From Nitrososphaerota archaeon (GTDB lineage: Archaea > Thermoproteota > Nitrososphaeria > Nitrososphaerales > Nitrosopumilaceae), in contig JAGWGU010000011.1 of assembly GCA_028867275.1 (NCBI GenBank), positions 1-42,743 on the forward strand: a stretch of 42,743 nt of DNA, read 5' to 3'. Below the pieces are notes generated by a model, which was not told the origin of the DNA, made no database searches, and was given only the letters and a program-made list of their open reading frames with translations. The position numbers and the translations under genes were made by a program. How positions within the stretch are numbered: the first letter of the stretch is position 1; every line of letters begins with the position of its first letter. This document shows, piece by piece, positions 1-6,091 of this stretch.

Positions 1-150
1 GTTATAATCACAGTAACCGATCTAGTATTGTTTTACTATCTTATGAAACACCCTGAAAAACTTACTTGGAGATTTGTACCCTTGGCTATAGTGGTAACGA
101 TAGTACCCATAGTCGTAAATTTATGGTATGTACTAGTTTACAGAGCTTGA
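1..150 (+). CDS. 3' end of a membrane protein gene (partial)
   Basis: The frame is open from the first base to a TGA at 148-150 and gives 49 residues. Two hydrophobic stretches (VIITVTDLVLFYYL and VPLAIVVTIVPIVVNLWYVL) are separated by a short charged turn (KHPEKLTW), which looks like the last two helices of an integral membrane protein. The stop codon falls where similarity to the downstream transposase remnant begins (about 147-150), so the natural C-terminus may have been replaced by mobile DNA. The family cannot be named from this fragment. Confidence 0.5.
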   Translation, partial: VIITVTDLVLFYYLMKHPEKLTWRFVPLAIVVTIVPIVVNLWYVLVYRA

Positions 151-422
151 GAACCGAACACATTAGCCATATCCACTTCAAGAAAGATATGAACAATAAC
201 AAGATGGAACGTCTAAACGGGGAGATTCGAGACAGGGAAAAGACCATGAGAGGATTAAAGAAAATGGATACTCCCATTTTGAAAGGCTATGAGATATTCC
301 ATAATTACATTAGGACACATGAGGGATTAGACGGTAAGACTCCATCAGAAGCTTGCGGAATTGAAGTGAATGGAGATAACAAGTGGATAACCTTAATTCA
401 AAATGCAAGTATCAAGAATTGA
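147..422 (+). pseudogene. IS6-like transposase remnant, C-terminal quarter
   Basis: The translation from RTEHISHIHFKKDM to the stop matches the last ~90 residues of the intact transposase at 1992-3125. It keeps the catalytic Glu context NNNKMER, the FHNYIRTHEGLDGKTPSEAC block and the LIQNA C-terminus. The SWIM and zinc-ribbon domains and the first two catalytic Asp are missing, so it cannot be active. In-frame sequence upstream of 147 is unrelated and belongs to the membrane-protein end. This is the 3' remnant of a diverged second copy of the element. Confidence 0.85.
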
Positions 423-1021
423 TGGTATTAACTGATTTTGAAGCTAGTCTAGTCAAATTACAATGGGTATGGTATAGATTACAAGGTATTTACAAATTCG
501 CACCAAAAATTCCACTCGATAATCAAGAAGACAAATTATTCTCTCAGATTGTGAGAGAGATGATAATGATTCAACTTGATAATTTTATAGTTGTTCGTAA
601 AAAACTACTTCAGAATAAACAATTTGTAAAATTAGATTCTTGTTTAGATTTGTTATCTAAACCAATTCTTGATAAAGAAAAACCTATCAAACTTCTTAGA
701 AATAATTACATTGCTCATATTCAGGATAAAGAAAAACCATTTGGATTAATGGTTCAAGAAATAGTCGATAAATATCAAGTTCCTACTTCGTTCGGAGATT
801 GGGTCTTTTTATCTGGCTGTGCATCATTTTACAGTGGAATAATTAATGTTAATTTCAAACAAGAAACGGATAAAGCCATAGCTAAGTATGATGCTCAATC
901 ACACGCCTTAACAAACTATCAAAAGTATAATATGCAAACATACAAGTCAGCTCTTGGAAAAGTATTATCTCAAACGTTGATAAAATTAAAATCAAATGGT
1001 TACAAAGGCGTTGGAATATGA
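422..1021 (+). CDS. Passenger protein with a HEPN-like RNNYIAH motif
   Basis: This 199-residue protein starts at an ATG that overlaps the stop of the transposase remnant (TGATG), so it would be translationally coupled. It is predicted mostly helical and has LLRNNYIAHIQDKEKPF around residues 91-107. R-x5-H followed by an acidic turn fits the RX4-6H signature of HEPN ribonuclease folds, including AbiU2-like domains. That assignment is inference from one motif. A start 39 nt upstream inside the transposase frame is possible but would encode LNSKCKYQEL-like transposase-derived sequence. It occupies the same slot as the ORF at 3122-3547 but shows no clear similarity to it. Confidence 0.6.
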   Translation: MVLTDFEASLVKLQWVWYRLQGIYKFAPKIPLDNQEDKLFSQIVREMIMIQLDNFIVVRKKLLQNKQFVKLDSCLDLLSKPILDKEKPIKLLRNNYIAHIQDKEKPFGLMVQEIVDKYQVPTSFGDWVFLSGCASFYSGIINVNFKQETDKAIAKYDAQSHALTNYQKYNMQTYKSALGKVLSQTLIKLKSNGYKGVGI

Positions 1022-1095
1022 CCCGACGATTTTTTTACACGCTGAAAACCTGACTGACTTCACAGAACTCAAAATATTAGTCAAATATCTGCATA

Positions 1096-1121
1096 GATTC
1101 TAAACACTTTCTATAAAATGT
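1096..1121. repeat. Direct repeat, copy 1 (26 bp)
   Basis: Core CTAAACACTTTCTATAAAAT. It matches 1222-1247 at 25 of 26 positions (T/C difference near the start). It lies between the two IS6-like copies. Confidence 0.8.
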
Positions 1122-1221
1122 TCAACTACTGCCTATACCATACAGTTATTCTTATTATTTTGTTAGTCGTAAGAGAGTTGATGAACATACTCAATTTGTG
1201 CCTATTTACGTATGATATTGA

Positions 1222-1247
1222 GATCCTAAACACTTTCTATAAAATGT
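1222..1247. repeat. Direct repeat, copy 2 (26 bp)
   Basis: Second copy of the repeat at 1096-1121, 126 bp downstream in the same orientation. Its role is unknown. I did not see further copies in the window. Confidence 0.8.
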
Positions 1248-1307
1248 ATTAAAACTCACCAACCGATTTTTTACAGGAGAATTATCAAACGACAACTTTA
1301 CAGCACC

Positions 1308-1315
1308 CAAAACGA
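1308..1315. repeat. Target-site duplication, left (CAAAACGA)
   Basis: Eight bases directly before the left end GGTTCTGT, identical to 3604-3611. An 8-bp duplication is what IS6-family transposition produces. Confidence 0.85.
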
Positions 1316-1446
1316 GGTTCTGTCAAATCTACGGTGGATCTTCTACGTGTAAAAAGTCGGTTGATTGGTTTCAATGGGTGTTTTAGTAGTCATAAGATAT
1401 AAGAAAACCAAGCGTAAGAAATTAAACGAGATTCTAAACTAGTGTA

Positions 1447-1773
1447 TCAGAAATTACGTGTTACGATCTTTTTTGTTTTACGATCTAAAATACGATATTC
1501 TGTGGGAACTGAATCTTCAACAATATCTTTGAACTCTGCATAATCTTCAGATGTAAATGCTTGAGATGCTAATTTTAATAGATAATTACGTCTAACTGCA
1601 AGATTATTTAGAATCCTCTTGATTTTCGCTTCATCGAAATTACCTTTTGTATTAAAAAAATTTGCGTTATGCATAATCTCCTGTTTTAATAAATTCAAAT
1701 TTGTAAAAAGATGTGTTTGAATTGTAAGATACTCTAATGGGGATATTCCAACATCGCCATGGTCACTACTCAT
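1447..1773 (-). CDS. Unknown protein paired with an RHH gene (possible toxin partner)
   Basis: This 108-residue soluble protein starts at ATG 1773-1771, overlapping the end of the RHH gene by 8 nt, with a purine-rich GGAAGG about 8 nt before the start. It is mostly helical (QEIMHNANFF, KRILNNLAVRRNYLLKLASQ) with a basic C-terminus (DRKTKKIVTRNF). I recognise no family or catalytic motif. The two-gene order (small DNA-binding protein, overlapping larger protein) resembles toxin-antitoxin operons, but the toxin role is inference only. The pair lies wholly inside the IS6-like element. Confidence 0.6.
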   Translation of the reverse strand: MSSDHGDVGISPLEYLTIQTHLFTNLNLLKQEIMHNANFFNTKGNFDEAKIKRILNNLAVRRNYLLKLASQAFTSEDYAEFKDIVEDSVPTEYRILDRKTKKIVTRNF

Positions 1774-1915
1774 TTTTTCCTTCCTTAATCCAATATTGGA
1801 TAGCTTCCTCTAATGCTTCGGTTATGTTTCCTTTTTTCATGCCTTTTCGTTTGTAAACTTCTTTACGAAATTTATCTTCTAGTGTAGGATCAAGATTGAA
1901 ATCTATTCTTCCCAA
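1766..1915 (-). CDS. Ribbon-helix-helix DNA-binding protein (antitoxin-like)
   Basis: The protein has 49 residues if it starts at TTG 1915-1913. An N-terminal strand (GRIDFNLDP) is followed by two helices (LEDKFRKEVYKRKG and NITEALEEAIQYWIKEG), the pattern of RHH antitoxins and repressors. The upstream frame is open to an ATG at 1966, but those residues are hydrophobic and unlike RHH proteins. An A-box (CTTTATATC on the minus strand) sits about 25 nt before the TTG, supporting a leaderless TTG start. It is divergent from the transposase and probably represses its own promoter and perhaps that of the transposase. Confidence 0.65.
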   Translation of the reverse strand: MGRIDFNLDPTLEDKFRKEVYKRKGMKKGNITEALEEAIQYWIKEGKNE

Positions 1916-1991
1916 TAAACAAAATATGAAACACAACGATATAAAGATATACACATATACATACATTTAAATAATTTAGAGATGTACAGAT

Positions 1992-3125
1992 ATGTGTACA
2001 AGTATGACACAAAATGAACGTGAAATCAAAGGAAAAGAAATCGCCTCACGACATGATCTTACAAGAATCAGCGATAACCTCTATCATGTCAAATCACAGA
2101 CTACTGATAAAGAATACAACGTTATCAAAACTAATGACAAATGGATCTGTAACTGTCCTGATCATACATTCAGACAAGTATGTTGCAAGCACATTCACGC
2201 AGTAGAATTTAGTTTAAAGATAAGAGAAGAAGTCAAAGAGAAAAACAAGATAACAATTCAACCAATTACAATAGATTCGTGTCTATTCTGCAAGTCAAAA
2301 GAGATCAAGAAGTATGGAATCAGACACAACAAGAATTATGATATTCAAAGATTTGTTTGCCAAGATTGCCATAAAACATTCAGCGTAAACATTGGTTTTG
2401 AAAAAATGAAGCATGGTCCTAAAGGAATCACGACAGCTATGCAGTTGTACTTTAGTGGAGAGTCGCTAAGGAATGTTTCAAAATCATTGAAGCTGATAGG
2501 AATGGATGTTACTCATCAAACTGTGTATAATTGGATCAAGAAGTACACAGAATTGTTAGGAAAATACATTGAAGGAATTACACCACAAGTAGGCGATACA
2601 TGGAGATCAGATGAACTATTCCTGAAGTTTTCTGGAAATATCAAATACATGTATGCATTACTTGATGATGAAACCAGATACCTAATTGCTCAACAAGTAG
2701 CCAATACAAAATTCAAGGAGGATATTAGACAACTATTCAGAGATGGGAAGAAGGTAGCAGGGAAAAAACCCAAAGTCTTGATTACTGACGGTGCAAGAAA
2801 CTTTCATCAAGCTTACATGGCTGAATACTGGACTAGACCATTAGAGACTAGGACACAGCATATTAGCCATATTCACTTCAAGCGAGACATGAACAATAAC
2901 AAGATGGAACGATTGAACGGAGAGATTAGACATAGAGAGAAGGTAGTAAGAGGTTTGAAGAAAGAAGATTCGCCTTTGATAGACGGATATCAGATATTTC
3001 ATAACTACATTAGACCACATGAAGGACTGGAAGGTAAGACACCATCAGAAGCTTGTGGAATTAGAATTAATGGACGGGACAAATGGAAAACTTTAATTCA
3101 AAATGCAAACAAAAGCCTACAATGA
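1992..3125 (+). CDS. IS6-like DDE transposase with SWIM and zinc-ribbon domains
   Basis: The 377-residue protein has a SWIM zinc finger at residues 53-67 (CNC, then CKH), a zinc ribbon (C97/C100 and C123/C126, RFVCQDCHKTFS) and an IS6/IS240-type catalytic core. Likely catalytic residues are D207 (WRSDELF), D266 (LITDGARNF) and E306 (NNNKMER). The C-terminal FHNYIRPHEGL block is typical of the family. The start could be ATG 1992 or ATG 2004; an A-box (ATTTAAATAATTTA) ends near 1978. Nothing suggests inactivation. It divides the RHH pair (-) from the coupled ORF (+). Confidence 0.9.
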   Translation: MCTSMTQNEREIKGKEIASRHDLTRISDNLYHVKSQTTDKEYNVIKTNDKWICNCPDHTFRQVCCKHIHAVEFSLKIREEVKEKNKITIQPITIDSCLFCKSKEIKKYGIRHNKNYDIQRFVCQDCHKTFSVNIGFEKMKHGPKGITTAMQLYFSGESLRNVSKSLKLIGMDVTHQTVYNWIKKYTELLGKYIEGITPQVGDTWRSDELFLKFSGNIKYMYALLDDETRYLIAQQVANTKFKEDIRQLFRDGKKVAGKKPKVLITDGARNFHQAYMAEYWTRPLETRTQHISHIHFKRDMNNNKMERLNGEIRHREKVVRGLKKEDSPLIDGYQIFHNYIRPHEGLEGKTPSEACGIRINGRDKWKTLIQNANKSLQ

Positions 3126-3547
3126 ATGAAAAAGAAATAATTTTGGAGGCATTACACAAGTACAGAGAAGATAGCGATTTACGCAGAAAAAATACTAAAG
3201 AGCTATATGAAAAAGCATTAAATGCCAAATCTTACAGAGGTCCAAAAACTCCATTTGATCAATCATTCGGAGGATACTTACAAAAGCTTGATGAGTTGAT
3301 TGTATCAGTAGAACAGAATAAACCAATAGATACCTCCGAGAAAAAGCATTATGTTTGTGATGCATTAGTGAATTATTTGGCAAGTAAATTACATGCTGAA
3401 CGTATAATGCGAAAAATCCTAATTAATGAGGATCAAATCCTTGATGAAAATCTAAAACAGGCATATGAAATTCAAAAGAAATTCTGTGAAGGACGAAGTC
3501 TTGGCATAGGGGAAGCTGTCATCCAAGAACTTACAAAATCAGTATGA
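3122..3547 (+). CDS. Passenger protein coupled to the transposase, unknown function
   Basis: This 141-residue protein starts at an ATG overlapping the transposase stop (ATGA). It is charged and helical (EIILEALHKYREDSDLRRKN; NYLASKLHAERIMRKILINE) with no signal peptide or membrane segment. I recognise no family. It lies between the transposase and the right inverted end, in the same slot that the HEPN-motif ORF occupies in the decayed copy at 147-1069. This suggests a variable cargo position. Confidence 0.7.
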   Translation: MNEKEIILEALHKYREDSDLRRKNTKELYEKALNAKSYRGPKTPFDQSFGGYLQKLDELIVSVEQNKPIDTSEKKHYVCDALVNYLASKLHAERIMRKILINEDQILDENLKQAYEIQKKFCEGRSLGIGEAVIQELTKSV

Positions 3548-3603
3548 TTTCTATGTCCCGAATAAAAACACAAAGAATCATGTCCCATGAACCGAACAGA
3601 ACC

Positions 3604-3611
3604 CAAAACGA
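3604..3611. repeat. Target-site duplication, right (CAAAACGA)
   Basis: Identical to 1308-1315 and directly after the right end ACAGAACC of the IS6-like element. Confidence 0.85.
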
Positions 3612-3640
3612 TCATCCTTTTATTTTATCAATGTGTATAT

Positions 3641-3696
3641 CTACCCGGGTAGCAACCAACGGGATTACTCACTGACGCGCCTATGCCGGATCAGTG
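3641..3696. other. GC-rich palindromic patch
   Basis: A perfect 12-bp palindrome CTACCCGGGTAG (3641-3652) is followed by an inverted repeat CACTGA (3670-3675) / TCAGTG (3691-3696). The patch is noticeably more GC-rich than its surroundings and lies just outside the IS, at the 3' side of the converging gene 3750-4103. It could be a terminator-like structure or a remnant of another element. Confidence 0.35.
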
Positions 3697-3749
3697 GAAA
3701 TGTAGTCTGAGGATTACTGGTATAATTCCCATTGTATTGCTATCCAGAT

Positions 3750-4103
3750 CTATTCCATTCTTTTGTATATTGACTTGAAGTCTTCTGCAATTAAGTATGC
3801 AGTGTTTTCCATGTGTGTCATTTCAGTCATGTTTGATTTGCCTCTTGCAATTTGCCTGATGAGTGTCATACATTTGTGAATCTGGTTATGATCAAGTGAA
3901 TCCTCGCCAGACATGGCGTTAAAGCAATCTACGAAATCAAGGCAAAAATTCAAGACTATTAATTCCCAGTTGCTTGTATTGATTGGATATCCTATGCCTT
4001 GAGCAAATTGACGAAACTCATTACTTCTATCAATTAGGAGCATCTTTAGGGCTTGGTGGGATTTTCTCAGGTCATACTTGTCTAGAGCGCTTGAACCTTG
4101 CAC
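3750..4103 (-). CDS. Thaumarchaeal-type helical protein, paralog of 13267-13614
   Basis: This 117-residue soluble helical protein shows clear similarity to the protein at 13267-13614: MLLIDRSNEF near residue 22, IGYP, NW..., a C-terminal IHKCMTLIRQI block, GKSNM and IAEDFKSIYKR. I do not recognise a named family. The GTG start at 4103 is preceded by CTTAAAATAC about 26 nt upstream, consistent with a leaderless transcript. It is divergent from nothing obvious and converges on the IS region. Confidence 0.75.
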   Translation of the reverse strand: MQGSSALDKYDLRKSHQALKMLLIDRSNEFRQFAQGIGYPINTSNWELIVLNFCLDFVDCFNAMSGEDSLDHNQIHKCMTLIRQIARGKSNMTEMTHMENTAYLIAEDFKSIYKRME

Positions 4104-4227
4104 GGTATACTAACGTATGAATTGTATTTTAAGATGGATCTCAGTTTTTCTAGTTGATAATAAGGTCGTGCCTGTTTGGTTGAAGGCTATCAATACTGTG
4201 TTTATGATTGCTAAAATGGAATTTATC

Positions 4228-4515
4228 TTATTTTGGTTTGTTACATTTTGGCAGTCTTCCATGTTCATACTGGAATGCCGTCAATTGTTTTTCTTCTTCA
4301 GCCTCTGGAAATAAAGTCTCATGATAACAAAATGCGACTGTGTCCCTGATGCATGAATCCGTTGAATTCAGGTGCTCTCTCAGTCTCTCCTGGATGTTGT
4401 TGCTTGCACCAATGTATGTTGTTTCATGCTCTGAGCCAAGAAAATACACTCCTGCCTTGATTGGAGCCTTGTCTATGGTTTCTCTGTTAAATGGTGTCCA
4501 GTCAGAGTATGACAT
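4228..4515 (-). CDS. GIY-YIG domain protein
   Basis: This 95-residue protein consists of a single GIY-YIG fold. AGVYFLG (about residues 21-27) corresponds to the GIY strand, TYIGASNNIQERLREHL to the YIG motif plus the helix with the catalytic-type Arg, and the C-terminal acidic EAEEEKQL to the conserved Glu region; it ends LPKCNKPK. GIY-YIG proteins are usually endonucleases or DNA-repair factors. Stand-alone copies of this size exist, but their substrates are mostly unknown. The start ATG is at 4515. Confidence 0.8.
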   Translation of the reverse strand: MSYSDWTPFNRETIDKAPIKAGVYFLGSEHETTYIGASNNIQERLREHLNSTDSCIRDTVAFCYHETLFPEAEEEKQLTAFQYEHGRLPKCNKPK

Positions 4516-4570
4516 GACATGTTGTCTTCATGCCTGACATTTAACAGATTAGGTCAACATTTTGTATTTT

Positions 4571-4589
4571 GGTGACAATGTCTGTCACC
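4571..4589. promoter_or_regulatory. Inverted repeat upstream of a zinc-ribbon gene
   Basis: Perfect GGTGACA / TGTCACC with a 5-nt spacer, directly upstream of an A-box-like CTTAATAG (about 4590-4597). The position fits an operator at or next to the transcription-factor-B recognition element. Confidence 0.5.
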
Positions 4590-4618
4590 CTTAATAGTGT
4601 CGGGTGCCATATTATGTC

Positions 4619-4825
4619 ATGAACATATATGATAAAAAATCAGTCCACTGTTCCAAGTGTGACAGGTTCATAGGCGAGATTGACTACGATGCAGTAGTCG
4701 TTTTACCAAAATGTGGCAAATGTGCAAATCCGATGCCAGAAGGAGACGATAAAGTACAGTACATCGTAAGCAAGTTTAACAAGAATCCAAAAAGTCTGGT
4801 ACCTGTGGATTCCACTGTTGCCTAA
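4619..4825 (+). CDS. Small zinc-ribbon protein
   Basis: This 68-residue protein has two CxxC pairs (CSKC and CGKC) 20-odd residues apart, a typical rubredoxin-like or zinc-ribbon knuckle spacing. The C-terminus is basic then polar. An in-frame GTG at 4604 would add five residues. I prefer ATG 4619 because the A-box at about 4593 lies 26 nt upstream. The function is unknown; binding to protein or nucleic acid is possible. It is preceded by a perfect inverted repeat (4571-4589) and followed by the fluoride riboswitch. Confidence 0.65.
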   Translation: MNIYDKKSVHCSKCDRFIGEIDYDAVVVLPKCGKCANPMPEGDDKVQYIVSKFNKNPKSLVPVDSTVA

Positions 4826-4949
4826 TTTTTTGAAGACTGGTTACATTTTGATTAGATATGCATATGTAAGGAAAAATTTACTTGACATGTCTTTCAAATT
4901 GTGATGATTAATTTTGGATTGTAAAAAGCCTTAAAAGTAGCACCGTAAA

Positions 4950-5028
4950 AGCCAAGAAAGGCTATGACATTAGCCTTGGAATAAAACTCCTAAACCGCCC
5001 AAGAATGGTGCTGATAATGTCTACCTAA
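4950..5028 (+). promoter_or_regulatory. Fluoride (crcB-type) riboswitch
   Basis: Stem 1 is GGCT (4960-4963) / AGCC (4972-4975) around the 8-nt loop ATGACATT. CTAAACCGCC (4989-4998) is the conserved middle segment, then GGTG (5007-5010) closes a second helix with CGCC. CTGATAATGTCTAC (5011-5024) is the conserved 3' segment. Loop bases GACATT (4966-4971) are perfectly complementary to AATGTC (5016-5021), the signature pseudoknot. The layout matches the Thermotoga petrophila fluoride aptamer. CCAA/TTGG (4952-4955/4976-4979) extends stem 1. A possible A-box (TTGTAAAAAG, about 4919-4928) would start the RNA near 4950. A CrcB gene lies in the downstream operon. Confidence 0.85.
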
Positions 5029-5049
5029 TGGAAATTAAATGGGTAGACA
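5017..5049 (+). promoter_or_regulatory. Start-codon hairpin, proposed expression platform
   Basis: GTCTACC (5019-5025) pairs perfectly with GGTAGAC (5042-5048). The hairpin contains ATG 5039-5041 at the base of its 3' arm. GTC 5019-5021 is also used by the riboswitch pseudoknot, so the two structures exclude each other. Fluoride binding would open the hairpin and expose the start: a translational ON switch. The pairing is seen directly; the mechanism is inferred. Confidence 0.6.
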
Positions 5050-6091
5050 AATGAAAACAAAAATTACAAAAAGAAAAACTTGGTCGGGAGATGAGAAAAC
5101 TATGTCTGGTAATCAATTCTACACTTCTTCACTATGTTTTACAATTGCATTGCTAGTTCTAGTTGCAAGTCCAGTGTTGTTACAGATTATTGCGCCACAA
5201 GCTTCTGCCACGGTGCAAATTGTCACAATACCTTATGGTGCATTTGATCCAAACTTTAACACAGCAGCACCACAGTGGTATCTGCCATCTGCAACCACGA
5301 TACAAGTCAATCAGACTGTCACATGGGTGAACCAAGATACTGAAGGACACACAATTACAAGTGGAAAAGCAGGAGGAAGGGAAGGACTGATACAAAACAA
5401 CATGGGTCAACCATCAGGTCTGTTTGATAGTGGTACCATCAAACCAGGTAAGACTTGGTCATACACATTTACAAAACCTGGACAGTATGAGTATTTTTGT
5501 ACAATACACCCATGGATGGATGGGTACATTATAGTAAATGAAAATCAGCCTGATCCAACTGATGCAGATGGTAAAAAGCTTACACAGTTTCCACTAGTTC
5601 GCCTGACTCCTGACAGAAGATATGAGGCAGATCTTACTTGGGAGCCACACTATATTATGACCGGACACAAAACCATATTTGTATTCCAATTCTATGACAA
5701 TGTAATGCCACATCCCATACCTGCACACTATGTATTTACAATCACACAAAATGGAAAAGAGCTCTTCAAATCAGAAGACAGGACTCAGTTTGGAGGAGGC
5801 TACAACTATTTCCGTTTTGATGAACCAGGACCAGCTATCTTTAGGTTTGATGACATTGACAATTCTGGCCAATCTGTGCAATATTCTACAATTGTAGAAC
5901 AAATGAATTCAAGTTCTAATGTGGGAAACATGGCTGGAATGGATGACATGGTCCAGCCTGCAAGAAACATGGTGTTGCAAGATTACCTCATACCATTATT
6001 TTTCACTCCCGCATTAATTACAGCTGGAGTGGTTGTGCTTCTTGTCAAGATACGAAAAAAGAAACCACAGGAGAGAAAATACATACAATGA
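5039..6091 (+). CDS. Membrane-anchored cupredoxin, first gene of the fluoride operon
   Basis: The 350-residue exported protein has a basic N-terminus and hydrophobic signal (residues 32-58, ending PQASA). A type I copper domain follows with likely ligands H104, C154, H157 and M160 (FCTIHPWM). A second beta-rich domain, a Met-rich linker (NMAGMDDM) and a C-terminal membrane helix (about 315-336) with a basic tail complete it. Such domains carry electrons or store copper outside the membrane. The start at 5039 lies in the riboswitch hairpin; ATG 5051 is an alternative. The stop overlaps the next start (ATGA). Its place with CrcB under fluoride control is unusual. Confidence 0.85.
   Translation: MGRQMKTKITKRKTWSGDEKTMSGNQFYTSSLCFTIALLVLVASPVLLQIIAPQASATVQIVTIPYGAFDPNFNTAAPQWYLPSATTIQVNQTVTWVNQDTEGHTITSGKAGGREGLIQNNMGQPSGLFDSGTIKPGKTWSYTFTKPGQYEYFCTIHPWMDGYIIVNENQPDPTDADGKKLTQFPLVRLTPDRRYEADLTWEPHYIMTGHKTIFVFQFYDNVMPHPIPAHYVFTITQNGKELFKSEDRTQFGGGYNYFRFDEPGPAIFRFDDIDNSGQSVQYSTIVEQMNSSSNVGNMAGMDDMVQPARNMVLQDYLIPLFFTPALITAGVVVLLVKIRKKKPQERKYIQ

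Larger units (their letters stand above)
147..1069 (+). mobile_element. Decayed IS6-like element (right part only)
   Basis: This stretch holds a transposase 3' remnant, a passenger ORF (422-1021) and, 41 nt after that ORF, the octamer ACAGAACT at 1062-1069. The octamer resembles the right end ACAGAACC of the intact element at 1316-3603. The distance from passenger stop to element end (48 nt) is close to that in the intact copy (56 nt). The left end is gone. The right boundary rests on one degenerate octamer and is an inference. Confidence 0.55.
1022..1307. other. Intergenic stretch between two IS6-like copies
   Basis: No convincing ORF is present. The stretch contains the putative degenerate right end of the first element (1062-1069), two copies of a 26-bp direct repeat (1096-1121 and 1222-1247), and ends with the left target duplication of the intact element (1308-1315). 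Confidence 0.6.
1316..3603. mobile_element. Intact IS6-like insertion sequence with three passenger genes
   Basis: The left end reads GGTTCTGTCAAA and the right end is ACAGAACC, the reverse complement of GGTTCTGT. Identical 8-bp CAAAACGA sequences flank both ends. IS6-family ends such as those of IS431/IS257 begin GGTTCTGTTGCAAA. The 2288-bp element is nearly three times the size of a classical ~0.8-kb IS6. It holds a DDE transposase (+), an RHH gene and overlapping partner (-), and a coupled ORF downstream of the transposase (+). The inverted ends match perfectly over only 8 bp. Confidence 0.8.

Noticed and set aside
1096-1247. Considered as the start of a CRISPR array
   Set aside because: There are only two copies, the 100-bp gap between them is far too long for a spacer, and no cas genes are in the window.
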